Made by a program: the position numbers and the translations under genes | Notes under the pieces: model-generated | The model's input: only the letters and a program-made list of their open reading frames with translations | The model's database searches: none | Told to the model about the DNA's origin: nothing | NCBI GenBank assembly: GCA_022843025.1 | Contig: JALHOL010000002.1 | Location: 248,001 to 312,000 of the forward strand | Length of the DNA: 64,000 nucleotides | Reading direction: 5' to 3' | Origin: Paracoccaceae bacterium | GTDB lineage: Bacteria; Pseudomonadota; Alphaproteobacteria; Rhodobacterales; Rhodobacteraceae | Shown here: piece by piece, positions 53,862 through 62,861 of the stretch | How the letters are laid out: each line of letters opens with the position of its first letter | Position numbering within the stretch: position 1 is the stretch's first letter

Positions 53862-54436
53862 TGCCTGTCCTGGTCTCATGGCCTCGTCGTCGCCGGTCAA
53901 ACGAGGGGTTGCACCCCCTTCGGGCCCTTCGGTCACAGGCATTTCTGCGAACCTTGCATCCCGCCGATGCGGAGGAAGACTGACCATGGCGCTCTCAAGT
54001 ATAAACAATCATTAACAAACTACAGTCACGCCCTTCCGGAAAATCCAACCCATTTCAGCCGAAATCGGGGAATCTGGCAAAACTGTGGCAATTCCGCAAA
54101 CCGAAAAAATCCTTAGCTTACAACATATTGTGGTCGCAAGCTCAGGCACACCATGTCGGGCAGCCTTTACATTTGCCAACATGAATCACCACGCCCTCTG
54201 ACTGCACTGTTCACATTCGGTAAACAATCTCCCTACGCTTGAAAGATCAAGGGTGAATTCATCTTTTACGCGAATTCCGGCACAGTTCCGCAGGATCGCC
54301 ATAAATCACCGCAAGAGCACCATAAAATGGTCCAACTGCACGTCCATTCGGATGGTTGTACCGCGCTGTCCGGGCCCTTCTGCCCGACTGTCCCGCAAGG
54401 GTAAGGCAGGCGCGGCCAGGATCCGGGGGTTTGGCA
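53862..54436. promoter_or_regulatory. Divergent control region of the AHL synthase and kinase operon
   Basis: About 575 bases, AT-richer than the surroundings. ATAA-N7-TTAAC at 54001-54016 resembles the CtrA site TTAA-N7-TTAAC with one mismatch. No clear lux box (20-bp dyad) was found. The first part could be coding if the synthase starts at 53987. Confidence 0.4.
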
Positions 54437-54820
54437 ATGCCGCGCTACTTTCAGTCGTTCAAGGTCTATGGCGAAGTTGCCGATCTCTTGCTGCTTGAAC
54501 GCCCCGAGCGGCGGTTGTTGATCGACATTTCGCTGGAACCCGCCCTGCATGAACCGGGCCGCAACCCCTATCCGCATCGCACGACCTTCTGCCTCACAGA
54601 CCCCGGCTTGATGGAACGCTTTCTGTCCGAGTTCGCCATTGGCGATGCCATTGACGCCGAAGGCACTTTTGCGCAAACGGACTATGTCCCTCATCGCACG
54701 ACCTGCATCGACACAACCTTCCTGTTGCTGGATTTCCGCCGCTTGGCAGACCCCGAACAGCTCATCCCGGCTCCGGCCGAATTCGCCAAGGACGCCCTGC
54801 GTCGGATGCGCCTGCATTGA
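54437..54820 (+). CDS. Conserved hypothetical protein before the histidine kinase
   Basis: A 127-residue soluble protein starting MPRYFQSFKVYGEVADLLLLERPERR. It contains LMERFLSEFAIGDAIDAEGTFAQTDYVPHRTTCIDTTFLLLDF and no motif I know. The stop is 20 bases before the kinase ATG, so it is likely co-transcribed and may act in the same signalling path. Confidence 0.65.
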   Translation: MPRYFQSFKVYGEVADLLLLERPERRLLIDISLEPALHEPGRNPYPHRTTFCLTDPGLMERFLSEFAIGDAIDAEGTFAQTDYVPHRTTCIDTTFLLLDFRRLADPEQLIPAPAEFAKDALRRMRLH

Positions 54821-54840
54821 ACAAGAGGCTCGACCAGAGC

Positions 54841-56265
54841 ATGACATCGGCCCCCTATACCGCAGCCCCGGCGACGCCGCGCAATCAACGCCTTTCGGCG
54901 GCGATGCGCGTGCGCCGGTATCTGCGTTCGGCGTTGCGGATGGAAACCAGCGCGACCCGGCTTGAGAAGCAGGTCAGAGACTACGTCAACGGCAGCCTCG
55001 AACTGTTCTGGAAACGCCAGACGATCTACGCCGCCGCCGCCCTGCTCTGCGGGTTCTATTACAACCTTCAGGTCGCCGTGCTGTGCTACCTGTTCATCCA
55101 GTTCACCGAATTCTGCGACACATGGCTGTCCTTGCGCATCGTGAAATGGCAAGGCGGCAGCCTGCGCGAGGCGCGGCGTTATCGCGATCTTCTTCTTCTA
55201 TCTGCCGTGCAAAGCACCACGGCCATCGTGCTCTGGGCCGCCATCGTGGCCTATATGGAGGGGATTTCCTCTCACTTCATGCCGCTTTTCTTCCTGTTCG
55301 CAGCCGGTCTGTTTGCCGCTGTGAACAATCACCAGATCCCGCAAATCCTGTTGCTGCGTCTGGTCATGTACGCGGCCGTCTTTCTTTACATCCCGATTGC
55401 CGACCTGCTTCAGGTGATGCCGCCGATTCAAAGCTTTCTGTGGCTGCAACTCTTCACTGTCGTCTTCGTGCTGTTCTTCGTGATCGAATGTTCGATCATC
55501 TTCTTGCGCCTCTATCGCCGCGGCCTCGACCAGCTTGACGAACTGCGCCTTGAACGCGACCGCGTGCAGGCCGCCTATGAGGTGAAGTCGCAATTCGTAT
55601 CCGTCGTCAGCCATGAACTGCGCACACCCCTTACCTCGATCAACGGTGCGCTTGGCCTGCTCCGCACCGGCGCCTATGACAATGACCCGGCCAAGGCCCG
55701 CAACATCCTTGAGATCGCGCACAAAAACAGCATCCGCCTGTCTGCCTTGATCAACGACCTGCTGGATCTGCAAAAGATCGAATCCGGTCAAATGAGCTAT
55801 AACTTCGATGAAATCGATCTGGCCTCGATCGTCGATGAATGCATCGGCTCCATGGAAACCTTTGCGCAGACCTACGGCATCACCTTCGATTTCACGCCGC
55901 CCGAAGAAATGGTCATCGTCCACGCCGACCGTGACCGTCTGCATCAGGTGCTGGACAATCTGATGTCCAACGCCGTCAAGTTCTCTCGCCGCGGCGAAAC
56001 CGTAATCCTGCGTATCCTGACCAAAGCCGACCGTATTCTGGTTGAGGTCGAAGATCACGGCGTCGGCATCCCGCCCGACTCCCGCGAAAAGGTGTTTGGC
56101 CGGTTCACCCAGGTTGATTCTTCGGATCGGCGCAGCCATGGCGGCACGGGCCTCGGCCTGAACATCGCGCAGGAAATCATGGCAGCCCATGGTGGCACCG
56201 TAACCTACACAAGCAAACTCGGCGAAGGCAGCACCTTCGTGATAGATTTTCCGATGAAGGACTGA
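54841..56265 (+). CDS. Membrane sensor histidine kinase
   Basis: A 474-residue kinase. Residues about 50-230 form five or six hydrophobic helices without a large periplasmic domain, so the signal may be sensed in the membrane. Then follow the H-box VVSHELRTPLTSINGAL, N-box VLDNLMSNAVKFS and G-boxes VEDHGVGIPPDSREK and GGTGLGLNIAQEI. The genes for an HPt protein and two response regulators lie around it, which suggests a phosphorelay. ATG 54841 is preferred to TTG 54817, which lacks a ribosome binding site. Confidence 0.92.
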   Translation: MTSAPYTAAPATPRNQRLSAAMRVRRYLRSALRMETSATRLEKQVRDYVNGSLELFWKRQTIYAAAALLCGFYYNLQVAVLCYLFIQFTEFCDTWLSLRIVKWQGGSLREARRYRDLLLLSAVQSTTAIVLWAAIVAYMEGISSHFMPLFFLFAAGLFAAVNNHQIPQILLLRLVMYAAVFLYIPIADLLQVMPPIQSFLWLQLFTVVFVLFFVIECSIIFLRLYRRGLDQLDELRLERDRVQAAYEVKSQFVSVVSHELRTPLTSINGALGLLRTGAYDNDPAKARNILEIAHKNSIRLSALINDLLDLQKIESGQMSYNFDEIDLASIVDECIGSMETFAQTYGITFDFTPPEEMVIVHADRDRLHQVLDNLMSNAVKFSRRGETVILRILTKADRILVEVEDHGVGIPPDSREKVFGRFTQVDSSDRRSHGGTGLGLNIAQEIMAAHGGTVTYTSKLGEGSTFVIDFPMKD

Positions 56266-56271
56266 CCGAAA

Positions 56272-56631
56272 ATGACGTTTCATGCCGACGTTCCGCAACA
56301 TGCTGATATGGCCGCCCGTCTGGCGCCGATCCGTGCCCATTTCATTGGAACGCTGCCGCCGCGTCGCGATCGCCTGTCGGTGTTCCTCGGTCTGGCCCAT
56401 CCGAACGCTGCGCCGCCCGCCATGTTGCGGCAACTGCAGGAAGACGCGCACAAAATCCGCGGCGTGGCCCCGACACTTGGCTTCGAACGGCTGGGGCGCG
56501 CTGCGGCGGTTGCAGATGAACTTCTCGATCCGTGGCACGACTCGGACGCAGCCCATCCCGTGACCGATCAGATCATCGCCGGACTCGCTGCACTGCTGGA
56601 AGAGATTGAAACGACGATGATCCCGGTCTGA
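56272..56631 (+). CDS. HPt phosphotransfer protein
   Basis: A 119-residue helical protein with the HPt motif DAHKIRGVAPTLGFERLG, whose His would carry phosphate between kinase and regulators. The gene starts 6 bases after the kinase stop. Separate HPt proteins indicate a multi-step relay; the kinase here has no receiver domain, so the immediate donor may be one of the nearby regulators. Confidence 0.85.
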   Translation: MTFHADVPQHADMAARLAPIRAHFIGTLPPRRDRLSVFLGLAHPNAAPPAMLRQLQEDAHKIRGVAPTLGFERLGRAAAVADELLDPWHDSDAAHPVTDQIIAGLAALLEEIETTMIPV

Positions 56632-56639
56632 TCCGGCGT

Positions 56640-57032
56640 CTACGCGCCTGCCGGTCGCTGGGCCCAGATGCGCCGGATATCGGCAGGCAGCGCGACGGGA
56701 TCAAAGGGTTTGGTGATGCGCCCAAGCACGCCCATCTCCGCAAACTCGGCCTCCACCATGTCCATCGCCTTTGCCGTCATGAAGATGGCCGGGGTGCGCG
56801 CGAATTCCGGCTGCTCACGCAGGGCCTTAAGCGTCTGCATGCCGTTCATCTCGGGCATCATGTAATCCAGCAAGAACAGATCCGGTGCAAATGCAGCCGC
56901 ATCGCTTATGGCCTGCGCGCCGGATGAACACTGCATCACCTCAAACCCGCCGAGATCGGCAAGCGCAAGGCGGGCAATCATCAAGATATCCTCATCGTCT
57001 TCGACGTGCAGGATGCGGTTCAATCCAGTCAT
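56640..57032 (-). CDS. Single-domain response regulator
   Basis: A 130-residue receiver domain alone: ILHVEDDEDIL with the acidic pair, Asp in LFLLDYMMPEMNG, Thr in FMTAKA and Lys in ITKPFDP. Without an output domain it probably shuttles phosphate. It converges on the HPt gene with only 8 bases between stops. GGGGGG precedes the ATG at 57032. Confidence 0.9.
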   Translation of the reverse strand: MTGLNRILHVEDDEDILMIARLALADLGGFEVMQCSSGAQAISDAAAFAPDLFLLDYMMPEMNGMQTLKALREQPEFARTPAIFMTAKAMDMVEAEFAEMGVLGRITKPFDPVALPADIRRIWAQRPAGA

Positions 57033-57255
57033 CGGCACCCCCCGCAGCGCCAGGCATCCGGCTATCCCCAACCGTCGCCTATGTCAGAGGGTGACGATGG
57101 ACTGACGCCGCGTCAATCACCCCATTCATAAATGTCTCCGGTTTCAGGGAACGGATTGTTTCTTTATTGGTTTCAATCCACCCCGACGCTCGAAAATCGC
57201 GAAATACCGATGCTGCCCGCATCGCATGGCCAAGGGCGATCTTCCATTCCTGCCG

Positions 57256-58104
57256 TTACGTCAGCATGTCCTGATAGGCCGGATGCCCACCATGCAGCTT
57301 TGCCTCGCGCTGTCCCACTGTCAGCAGCGGCAACATCAAAGCAAACAGCTCGGCCTGTGAAGAAAGCCCGCAGCGCGCATATAATTGCTTGCGAAACACC
57401 TTCACCGTCTGGCCGCTGACGCCCAGCCGCAGCCCGATCGACACCGTCGAATGCCCGCGCAGGATCAGCAGCGCCACCTCGGCCTGCCGGGGCGAAAGCC
57501 GGATCCCATGCGCATCGCCCAGCGCACGCACCAACTGCGCCACGACATTTCCCGGCGCGGCAGACTCGGCCGATAACCCCCGCCAATGCGCCTCGGCCAA
57601 GGCGATGACCACCGGCGCAATACGGTGGCACACTTCCACCTCGCGCGCCGTGAACGGCTGGCCCGATGCTGCATCCCGCCCAAGACACAGGTTCAGCGAC
57701 ACATTCGGCGCCGGATAGACCATGAATGTGATCTCATCCAGCAAGGTCGTCTGCTGATAATACTCGCTGTAATATCGGCTGCGGTGAAAGGCATCCGGCG
57801 CCACATCGCGCAGGCGGTACGCCCCGGCAGGCACCCCCGACATATGCAGATCGTGATAGGGGTCCAGCAGATAGGCCCCGGCCAGATAGGTATCATCCAG
57901 CTGCGAAAACACCTGCGGATGGTCGCTTTGCCGAAACAGCACCTGAGGCGGCCCCACATCGCGATAGGCCAGCACGATCAGGTTGTCCGGGGCCACACAG
58001 CGCCGAAACCAGCCCATCAAGGCGCTCTCGAACCCCGGCGCGCCGACACGGCGGATCACCTGCGCCAATTGCGCCTCGGCACTGTTCGGCAAGGGCTGCA
58101 TCAT
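57256..58104 (-). CDS. LuxR-type transcriptional regulator
   Basis: A 282-residue protein with a C-terminal LuxR HTH (LSPRQAEVALLILRGHSTVSIGLRLGVSGQTVKVFRKQLY). The N-terminal domain (about 1-190) does not show the conserved aromatic residues of autoinducer-binding domains and looks GAF-like. It is divergent from the polyamine-type transporter operon, with a perfect 16-bp palindrome in between, so it probably controls that operon. AGAGG precedes the ATG at 58104. Confidence 0.85.
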   Translation of the reverse strand: MMQPLPNSAEAQLAQVIRRVGAPGFESALMGWFRRCVAPDNLIVLAYRDVGPPQVLFRQSDHPQVFSQLDDTYLAGAYLLDPYHDLHMSGVPAGAYRLRDVAPDAFHRSRYYSEYYQQTTLLDEITFMVYPAPNVSLNLCLGRDAASGQPFTAREVEVCHRIAPVVIALAEAHWRGLSAESAAPGNVVAQLVRALGDAHGIRLSPRQAEVALLILRGHSTVSIGLRLGVSGQTVKVFRKQLYARCGLSSQAELFALMLPLLTVGQREAKLHGGHPAYQDMLT

Positions 58105-58112
58105 ACCTCTCT

Positions 58113-58128
58113 GGGGGTATATACCCCC
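58113..58128. promoter_or_regulatory. 16-bp palindrome between the LuxR-type gene and potA
   Basis: GGGGGTATATACCCCC is a perfect palindrome in the 75-base gap between two divergent genes, 8 bases from the LuxR-type start. A regulator site is the likely explanation. Confidence 0.55.
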
Positions 58129-58179
58129 GCTTCGCGTCAAACTTAACCTTTGACCCTAGTCCAAGGGGTATGGGGCCGC

Positions 58180-59235
58180 ATGTCAACCGCCATCGACATC
58201 CGCAATGTGGTCAAACGCTATGGCACAACGACCGCCCTGCACGGCATTTCGCTGACCATATCTGATAACGAATTCTTCACCCTGCTCGGCCCCTCTGGCT
58301 GTGGCAAGACCACGCTTTTGCGCTGCATCGCCGGGTTCGAAGATGTGTCCGAAGGCGAGATACGCCTGTTCGGGGAAAACATCGCCGGGCTGGAGCCGAA
58401 CCACCGCCCCGTGAACACCGTCTTTCAGCAATACGCCCTGTTTCCCCACATGTCCGTGCTCGACAATGTGGCCTTCGGATTGAAGATGAAGGGAATGGGC
58501 ACCGATGACCGCCGCCGCCGGGCAGGCCAGATGCTAGAGATGGTCCACCTTTCCGCCTTCGCCGACCGCCTCCCCGCCCAGCTTTCGGGCGGCCAGCAGC
58601 AGCGCGTGGCGCTTGCCCGCGCGCTGGCCCCAGAGCCAAAGGTCCTTTTGCTGGATGAGCCTCTTTCGGCGCTCGATCTGAAACTGCGGCAGGCGATGCG
58701 GGTGGAACTGAAATCCCTGCAAGAAGAAACCGGCATCACCTTCATCTTCGTGACCCATGACCAGGAAGAAGCGCTGACCATGTCAGACCGCATCGCCGTC
58801 ATGTCCCAAGGCCATGTCCAGCAGATCGGCACCGCACGCGATATATACGAGGCCCCGGTCAACCGCTTCGTCGCCGATTTCATAGGTGAAACGAACCTTC
58901 TGGAAGTGACAGTCGACAACATCAGCGGCGGTCAGGCCAGTATCACCCTGCCGGGCGGCCACAGGATCACCTGCCCGGCCGCCTCAGAAACCCTCGGTAA
59001 GCATCACCTGTCCATCCGCCCGGAACGTCTGTCCATCGCAGAGAATGGCGAGTTAGAGGTGACCGTAGAACGCGTGGTCTACCTTGGCACCGATCTGCAA
59101 CTCCTCACCCGTCTCGGCACGGGCGAGGAATTCCATGTTCGCCTGCAAAATTCCGCCCGCATCGCCGTGCCCGCCCCCGGCACCCGCGTCGCCCTGCATC
59201 TAGAGGAAGGCGCGGCCCGCCTTCTGGCCGACTGA
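58180..59235 (+). CDS. potA: Polyamine-type ABC transporter ATP-binding protein
   Basis: A 351-residue ATPase with Walker [11 protein letters not shown]-loop [13 protein letters not shown], signature LSGGQQQR, Walker [13 protein letters not shown] and the C-terminal TOBE-like regulatory domain of PotA/FutC-type importers. The stop overlaps the next start by one base. It energises uptake with the two permeases and the binding protein that follow. Confidence 0.9.
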   Translation: MSTAIDIRNVVKRYGTTTALHGISLTISDNEFFTLLGPSGCGKTTLLRCIAGFEDVSEGEIRLFGENIAGLEPNHRPVNTVFQQYALFPHMSVLDNVAFGLKMKGMGTDDRRRRAGQMLEMVHLSAFADRLPAQLSGGQQQRVALARALAPEPKVLLLDEPLSALDLKLRQAMRVELKSLQEETGITFIFVTHDQEEALTMSDRIAVMSQGHVQQIGTARDIYEAPVNRFVADFIGETNLLEVTVDNISGGQASITLPGGHRITCPAASETLGKHHLSIRPERLSIAENGELEVTVERVVYLGTDLQLLTRLGTGEEFHVRLQNSARIAVPAPGTRVALHLEEGAARLLAD

Positions 59236-60158
59236 TGGCCGGGATCACCCCCCAAGGCGGCAAGGGCGGCGGAACAGGCTACCGCAACATCGTGGCGCCG
59301 TTGCTGCTGCCAACCTGGGCGATGATCGGCATTTTTCTGGTCATCCCCGTCCTCCTGATGGCCGTTTATTCCTTTCTTACCAAAGAATTCCGTGGCGGCG
59401 TGATCTGGGATTTCACGCTTGCCGCCTATGACCAGTTCTTCCTGAACCGTGGCCTGTTCGGGGATGAACCGCCCACTGTCGAATGGACCTATATCACCAT
59501 CTTCTGGCGCTCGATCTGGCAGGCAGGCGTCGCCACGATGATCTGCCTGATCGTGGGTTTTCCCACCGCTTGGTTCATCGCGACCCGCCCCGCCCGCAGC
59601 CGCGCGGTCTGGCTGTTTCTGATCACGGTGCCCTACTGGGTGAACTTGCTGATCCGCACAGTCAGCCTGAAGTTCCTGATCCGCGACAATGGCCCCTTGA
59701 ACGAAAGCCTCATGTCCATCGGGCTGATCGACGGGCCCCTGCCCCTCGTCAACACCAACCTCGCCGTGCAACTAGGGCTGTTCTACAGCTACCTGCCCTT
59801 CATGGTGCTGCCGATCTATGCGGCAGTCGAACGGTACAACTTCGCCCTGTCCGAGGCGGCGGCAGATCTTTACGCAAGCCGTTGGGTCACCTTGCGGGAA
59901 ATCGTGCTGCCTGTGGTGAAACCCGGCATCATTGCGGGCTGCATCCTTGTCTTTGTCCCATCGCTCGGCGCCTTCCTTGCGCCCGATCTGCTGGGCGGGG
60001 CAAAGACCTTCATGATCGGCTCACTCATTGACGAACAATTCCGCGGCTCGCAGGGCAACTGGCCCTTCGGCGCGGCCGCGGCGATGATCCTGATGACACT
60101 CGTCCTGTTCGTACTGTTGGCCTATGCCCGCGCGCAGGCCAAGGGAGAGGCGCGATGA
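59235..60158 (+). CDS. potB: Polyamine-type ABC transporter permease 1
   Basis: A 307-residue permease with six membrane helices. The ATPase-contact loop is [26 protein letters not shown], of the EAA type. It resembles PotB/PotH. It overlaps potC by 4 bp (ATGA). Confidence 0.9.
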   Translation: MAGITPQGGKGGGTGYRNIVAPLLLPTWAMIGIFLVIPVLLMAVYSFLTKEFRGGVIWDFTLAAYDQFFLNRGLFGDEPPTVEWTYITIFWRSIWQAGVATMICLIVGFPTAWFIATRPARSRAVWLFLITVPYWVNLLIRTVSLKFLIRDNGPLNESLMSIGLIDGPLPLVNTNLAVQLGLFYSYLPFMVLPIYAAVERYNFALSEAAADLYASRWVTLREIVLPVVKPGIIAGCILVFVPSLGAFLAPDLLGGAKTFMIGSLIDEQFRGSQGNWPFGAAAAMILMTLVLFVLLAYARAQAKGEAR

Positions 60159-60958
60159 AAGGCGTCCGCCACTATCCCGGCTTTCTGGCCATGGCGGTGG
60201 GCTGCCTTGTCATCCTTTACGCGCCCCTGATCGTGGTGACGATCTACAGCTTCAACGACTCCGCCTCGATCACCACATGGGGCGGGTTTTCCTGGCGCTG
60301 GTATGCAGATGTCTTCACCGGCCCCGAAGCCCCGCGCTTCAAAGCGGCTGCGTGGAACTCCCTCACCATCGCGCTGATCGCGGCCACCACGGCCACCGCG
60401 ATTGCCGTCGCAGCCAGCGTCGCGATGATCCGGGGGGGGCGCTTCCGGGGCAAATCCGTCACTTTCGCGCTGATCAACCTGCCCCTCATGGTGCCCGAAA
60501 TCGTCACCGCCGTGGCCTGCCTGATCTTCTTTTCCACCATCGGGCTGACCACCGGCTATATGACCATCCTCTTGGCCCATATCACTTTTTGCATCCCCTT
60601 CGCCTATCTGCCCATCGCAGCCCGCCTTACGGGCATCGAAGAGGTTTACGAACAGGCCGCCCGTGATCTTTACGCCAGCCGCGCACAGGCATTCCGACTG
60701 ATCCTGATGCCCCTGATGATGCCTGGCATAATTTCGGGCTTCCTTCTCGCCTTCATCATCTCGCTTGACGATTTCATCATCACCAACTTCGTCAAAGGCG
60801 CGGGCATGGAAACCTTGCCCACCGCCATCTTCGGTTCGGTCAAGCAGGGCATCAAACCCAATATCATGGCGATCTCCACCATGATGCTTGCCGTGTCCGT
60901 GCTGTTCGTGACCCTATCCTACCTTGCCAACCGCATCGGGCAGAGAACCCGATCCTGA
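60155..60958 (+). CDS. potC: Polyamine-type ABC transporter permease 2
   Basis: A 267-residue permease with six helices and the EAA-type loop [27 protein letters not shown]. The end contains [16 protein letters not shown], typical of PotC/PotI. It pairs with the preceding permease. Confidence 0.9.
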   Translation: MKGVRHYPGFLAMAVGCLVILYAPLIVVTIYSFNDSASITTWGGFSWRWYADVFTGPEAPRFKAAAWNSLTIALIAATTATAIAVAASVAMIRGGRFRGKSVTFALINLPLMVPEIVTAVACLIFFSTIGLTTGYMTILLAHITFCIPFAYLPIAARLTGIEEVYEQAARDLYASRAQAFRLILMPLMMPGIISGFLLAFIISLDDFIITNFVKGAGMETLPTAIFGSVKQGIKPNIMAISTMMLAVSVLFVTLSYLANRIGQRTRS

Positions 60959-60976
60959 ACCCAACGGGAGTCATCC

Positions 60977-62005
60977 ATGAAAAAGCTGCTGACCACTGCC
61001 ACCGCATTCGCCCTGCTCGCAGGCGCGGCCCAGGCCGAAGGAACCCTCTCGGTCTATCACTGGTTCGAATACATCCCGCAGGAACTGGTGGACAAATTCA
61101 CGGCCGAGACCGGGATCGCCGTCACGATCGACACCTATGACAGCAACGAATCCATGCTCGCCTCGCTCAAGGCGGGCAAGCTGGGCCAGTACGACGTCGC
61201 CGTTCCCGCCGATTTCATGGTGCAGATCATGGGTCAGGAAGGCATGCTCGATACCTTCACGCCCGAAGAAATGCCCAACTTCGGCAATATCGCCCCGCAA
61301 TGGGTGGATGTGCCCTTTGACGCGGGCCGCAAATCCTCGATCCCCTATCAGTGGGGCTCAACCTCATTCTCCGTGAACCGCGATGTCTATGCGGGCGACA
61401 TCTCCTCGCTCGGCATCATCTTCGATCCGCCCGCCGAATTGCAGGGCAAGATCAACGTACTCGACAGCCAGAATGAGGTGTTGATCCTCGGTTCGCTCTA
61501 CCTCGGCATCCCGCAATGCTCGACCGACCGCGAACAGCTCAAGGCACTGAACGACATGCTCTTGAACGCCAAGCAGCACTGGGCATCCTTCGGGTCTGAC
61601 ACTGCCAAGGACGTGCTGGTATCGGGCGATGCGGCTGCGGGCATGATCTATAACGGCTTCTCCGCCAAGGCCCGGGCCGAAGGCGCGAATGTCGAATATT
61701 CCTACCCCAAGGAAGGCCACGTCCTGTGGATGGACAACATGGTTCTGCTCAAGGATGCGCCCAACCGCGACAACGCGATCAAGTTCATGAATTTCCTGCT
61801 GGATCCTGAAAACGCCGCCGCCGTCACCAACTACGCCGCCTACACATCCGGCGTCGCGGGGGTAGAGCCGTTCCTGGATGACGCCATCAAGAACAGCCCG
61901 GAGAACAACCCGCCCGCAGATGCCACCCCGGGCGTCTTTGCGCAGGCCTGCGATGCGGAAACCCAGAAGCTCTATGATGCCATCTGGACCAACCTGAAAA
62001 AGTAA
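60977..62005 (+). CDS. potD: Polyamine-type periplasmic binding protein
   Basis: A 342-residue solute-binding protein. The signal peptide is MKKLLTTATAFALLAGAAQA, cleaved after residue 20. The mature start GTLSVYHWFEYIPQELVDKF is typical of PotD/PotF. It captures the substrate for the upstream transporter. Putrescine or spermidine are the usual ligands, but this family also binds other amines and opine-like compounds, and the catabolic genes that follow suggest something else is possible. Confidence 0.88.
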   Translation: MKKLLTTATAFALLAGAAQAEGTLSVYHWFEYIPQELVDKFTAETGIAVTIDTYDSNESMLASLKAGKLGQYDVAVPADFMVQIMGQEGMLDTFTPEEMPNFGNIAPQWVDVPFDAGRKSSIPYQWGSTSFSVNRDVYAGDISSLGIIFDPPAELQGKINVLDSQNEVLILGSLYLGIPQCSTDREQLKALNDMLLNAKQHWASFGSDTAKDVLVSGDAAAGMIYNGFSAKARAEGANVEYSYPKEGHVLWMDNMVLLKDAPNRDNAIKFMNFLLDPENAAAVTNYAAYTSGVAGVEPFLDDAIKNSPENNPPADATPGVFAQACDAETQKLYDAIWTNLKK

Positions 62006-62088
62006 CGTCAGCCCCGCGGGGGGCCAACCCGGCCCCCTGCACCCACCCAAGCACCGCACACCCCTGCCCGCAGGGGACAGGAGGCTCC

Positions 62089-62853
62089 ATGTCCTTTCCC
62101 ATCGCTCTCTGGCAGGGCCCGTCGCCCGGCGGATCGGATGACGCTGCCTTCGCCGCCCTCGACTCCGCGCTGCGCGCCGCCGCCGCGATGGGGGCGATCA
62201 CCCTGGTCGCGCCAGAAGTCTTCCTGCCCGGCTACAACCAGCCCGACATTCCCGCCCGCGCCCAACCGCGCGGCGGCCCTTGGCACCAGCGCCTAGCCAC
62301 CCTTGCCCGCGCTCATGGCTGCGGCATAGTCATCGGCTATGCCGAACGTGACGGCGATGGCGTCTACAATTCTGCTGTCGCCCTCAACGCCGACGGGCGC
62401 GAAATCGGCCATTACCGAAAGGTACAACTTTTCGGCCCGCGCGAAAAATCCATCTTCGCACCCGGTGACGCAGTGTCCACCTTCGATCTTGGCGGCCTGC
62501 GCGCCGCCATGCTGATCTGCTATGACGTGGAATTTGCTCCCCTCGTCCGCTCTCTGGCCGAGGCCGGGGCAGACCTGATCCTTGTTCCCACGGCGAACCC
62601 CGAACCCAACACCCATGTCAGCCGGATCGTCGTTCCGGCCCATGCCATCAACCATTCCGTCACCATCGCCTATGCCAACTATTGCGGCACCGAGGGCGAC
62701 ATCACCTATTGCGGTGCCTCTGTCATCGCCGCTCCTGATGCCGCCATCCTCGCCTCTGCCGGCCCCGGCCCGGCCCTGCTGATCGCCGATATCGACCATC
62801 AGCCCGATCCCGCCCTGATGCAGACCCAGCTTCACGATTACCGCCCGCTCTGA
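62089..62853 (+). CDS. Nitrilase-superfamily amidase
   Basis: A 254-residue carbon-nitrogen hydrolase. The catalytic triad is E43 (APEVFLPGY), K111 (YRKVQLFG) and C144 (LICYDVEF). Members cleave amides, nitriles or N-carbamoyl groups; N-carbamoylputrescine amidase is one option given the transporter, but the protein is shorter than usual for that enzyme. It lies 83 bases after the binding-protein gene in the same direction. Confidence 0.85.
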   Translation: MSFPIALWQGPSPGGSDDAAFAALDSALRAAAAMGAITLVAPEVFLPGYNQPDIPARAQPRGGPWHQRLATLARAHGCGIVIGYAERDGDGVYNSAVALNADGREIGHYRKVQLFGPREKSIFAPGDAVSTFDLGGLRAAMLICYDVEFAPLVRSLAEAGADLILVPTANPEPNTHVSRIVVPAHAINHSVTIAYANYCGTEGDITYCGASVIAAPDAAILASAGPGPALLIADIDHQPDPALMQTQLHDYRPL

Positions 62854-62861
62854 GGTACACC

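Noticed and set aside
53862-54436. A lux box near the AHL synthase
   Set aside because: No 20-bp dyad resembling known lux boxes was found; only weak partial matches.
60977-62005. TMAO-binding protein TmoX
   Set aside because: The sequence opens like PotD/PotF proteins rather than the glycine-betaine type to which TmoX belongs.
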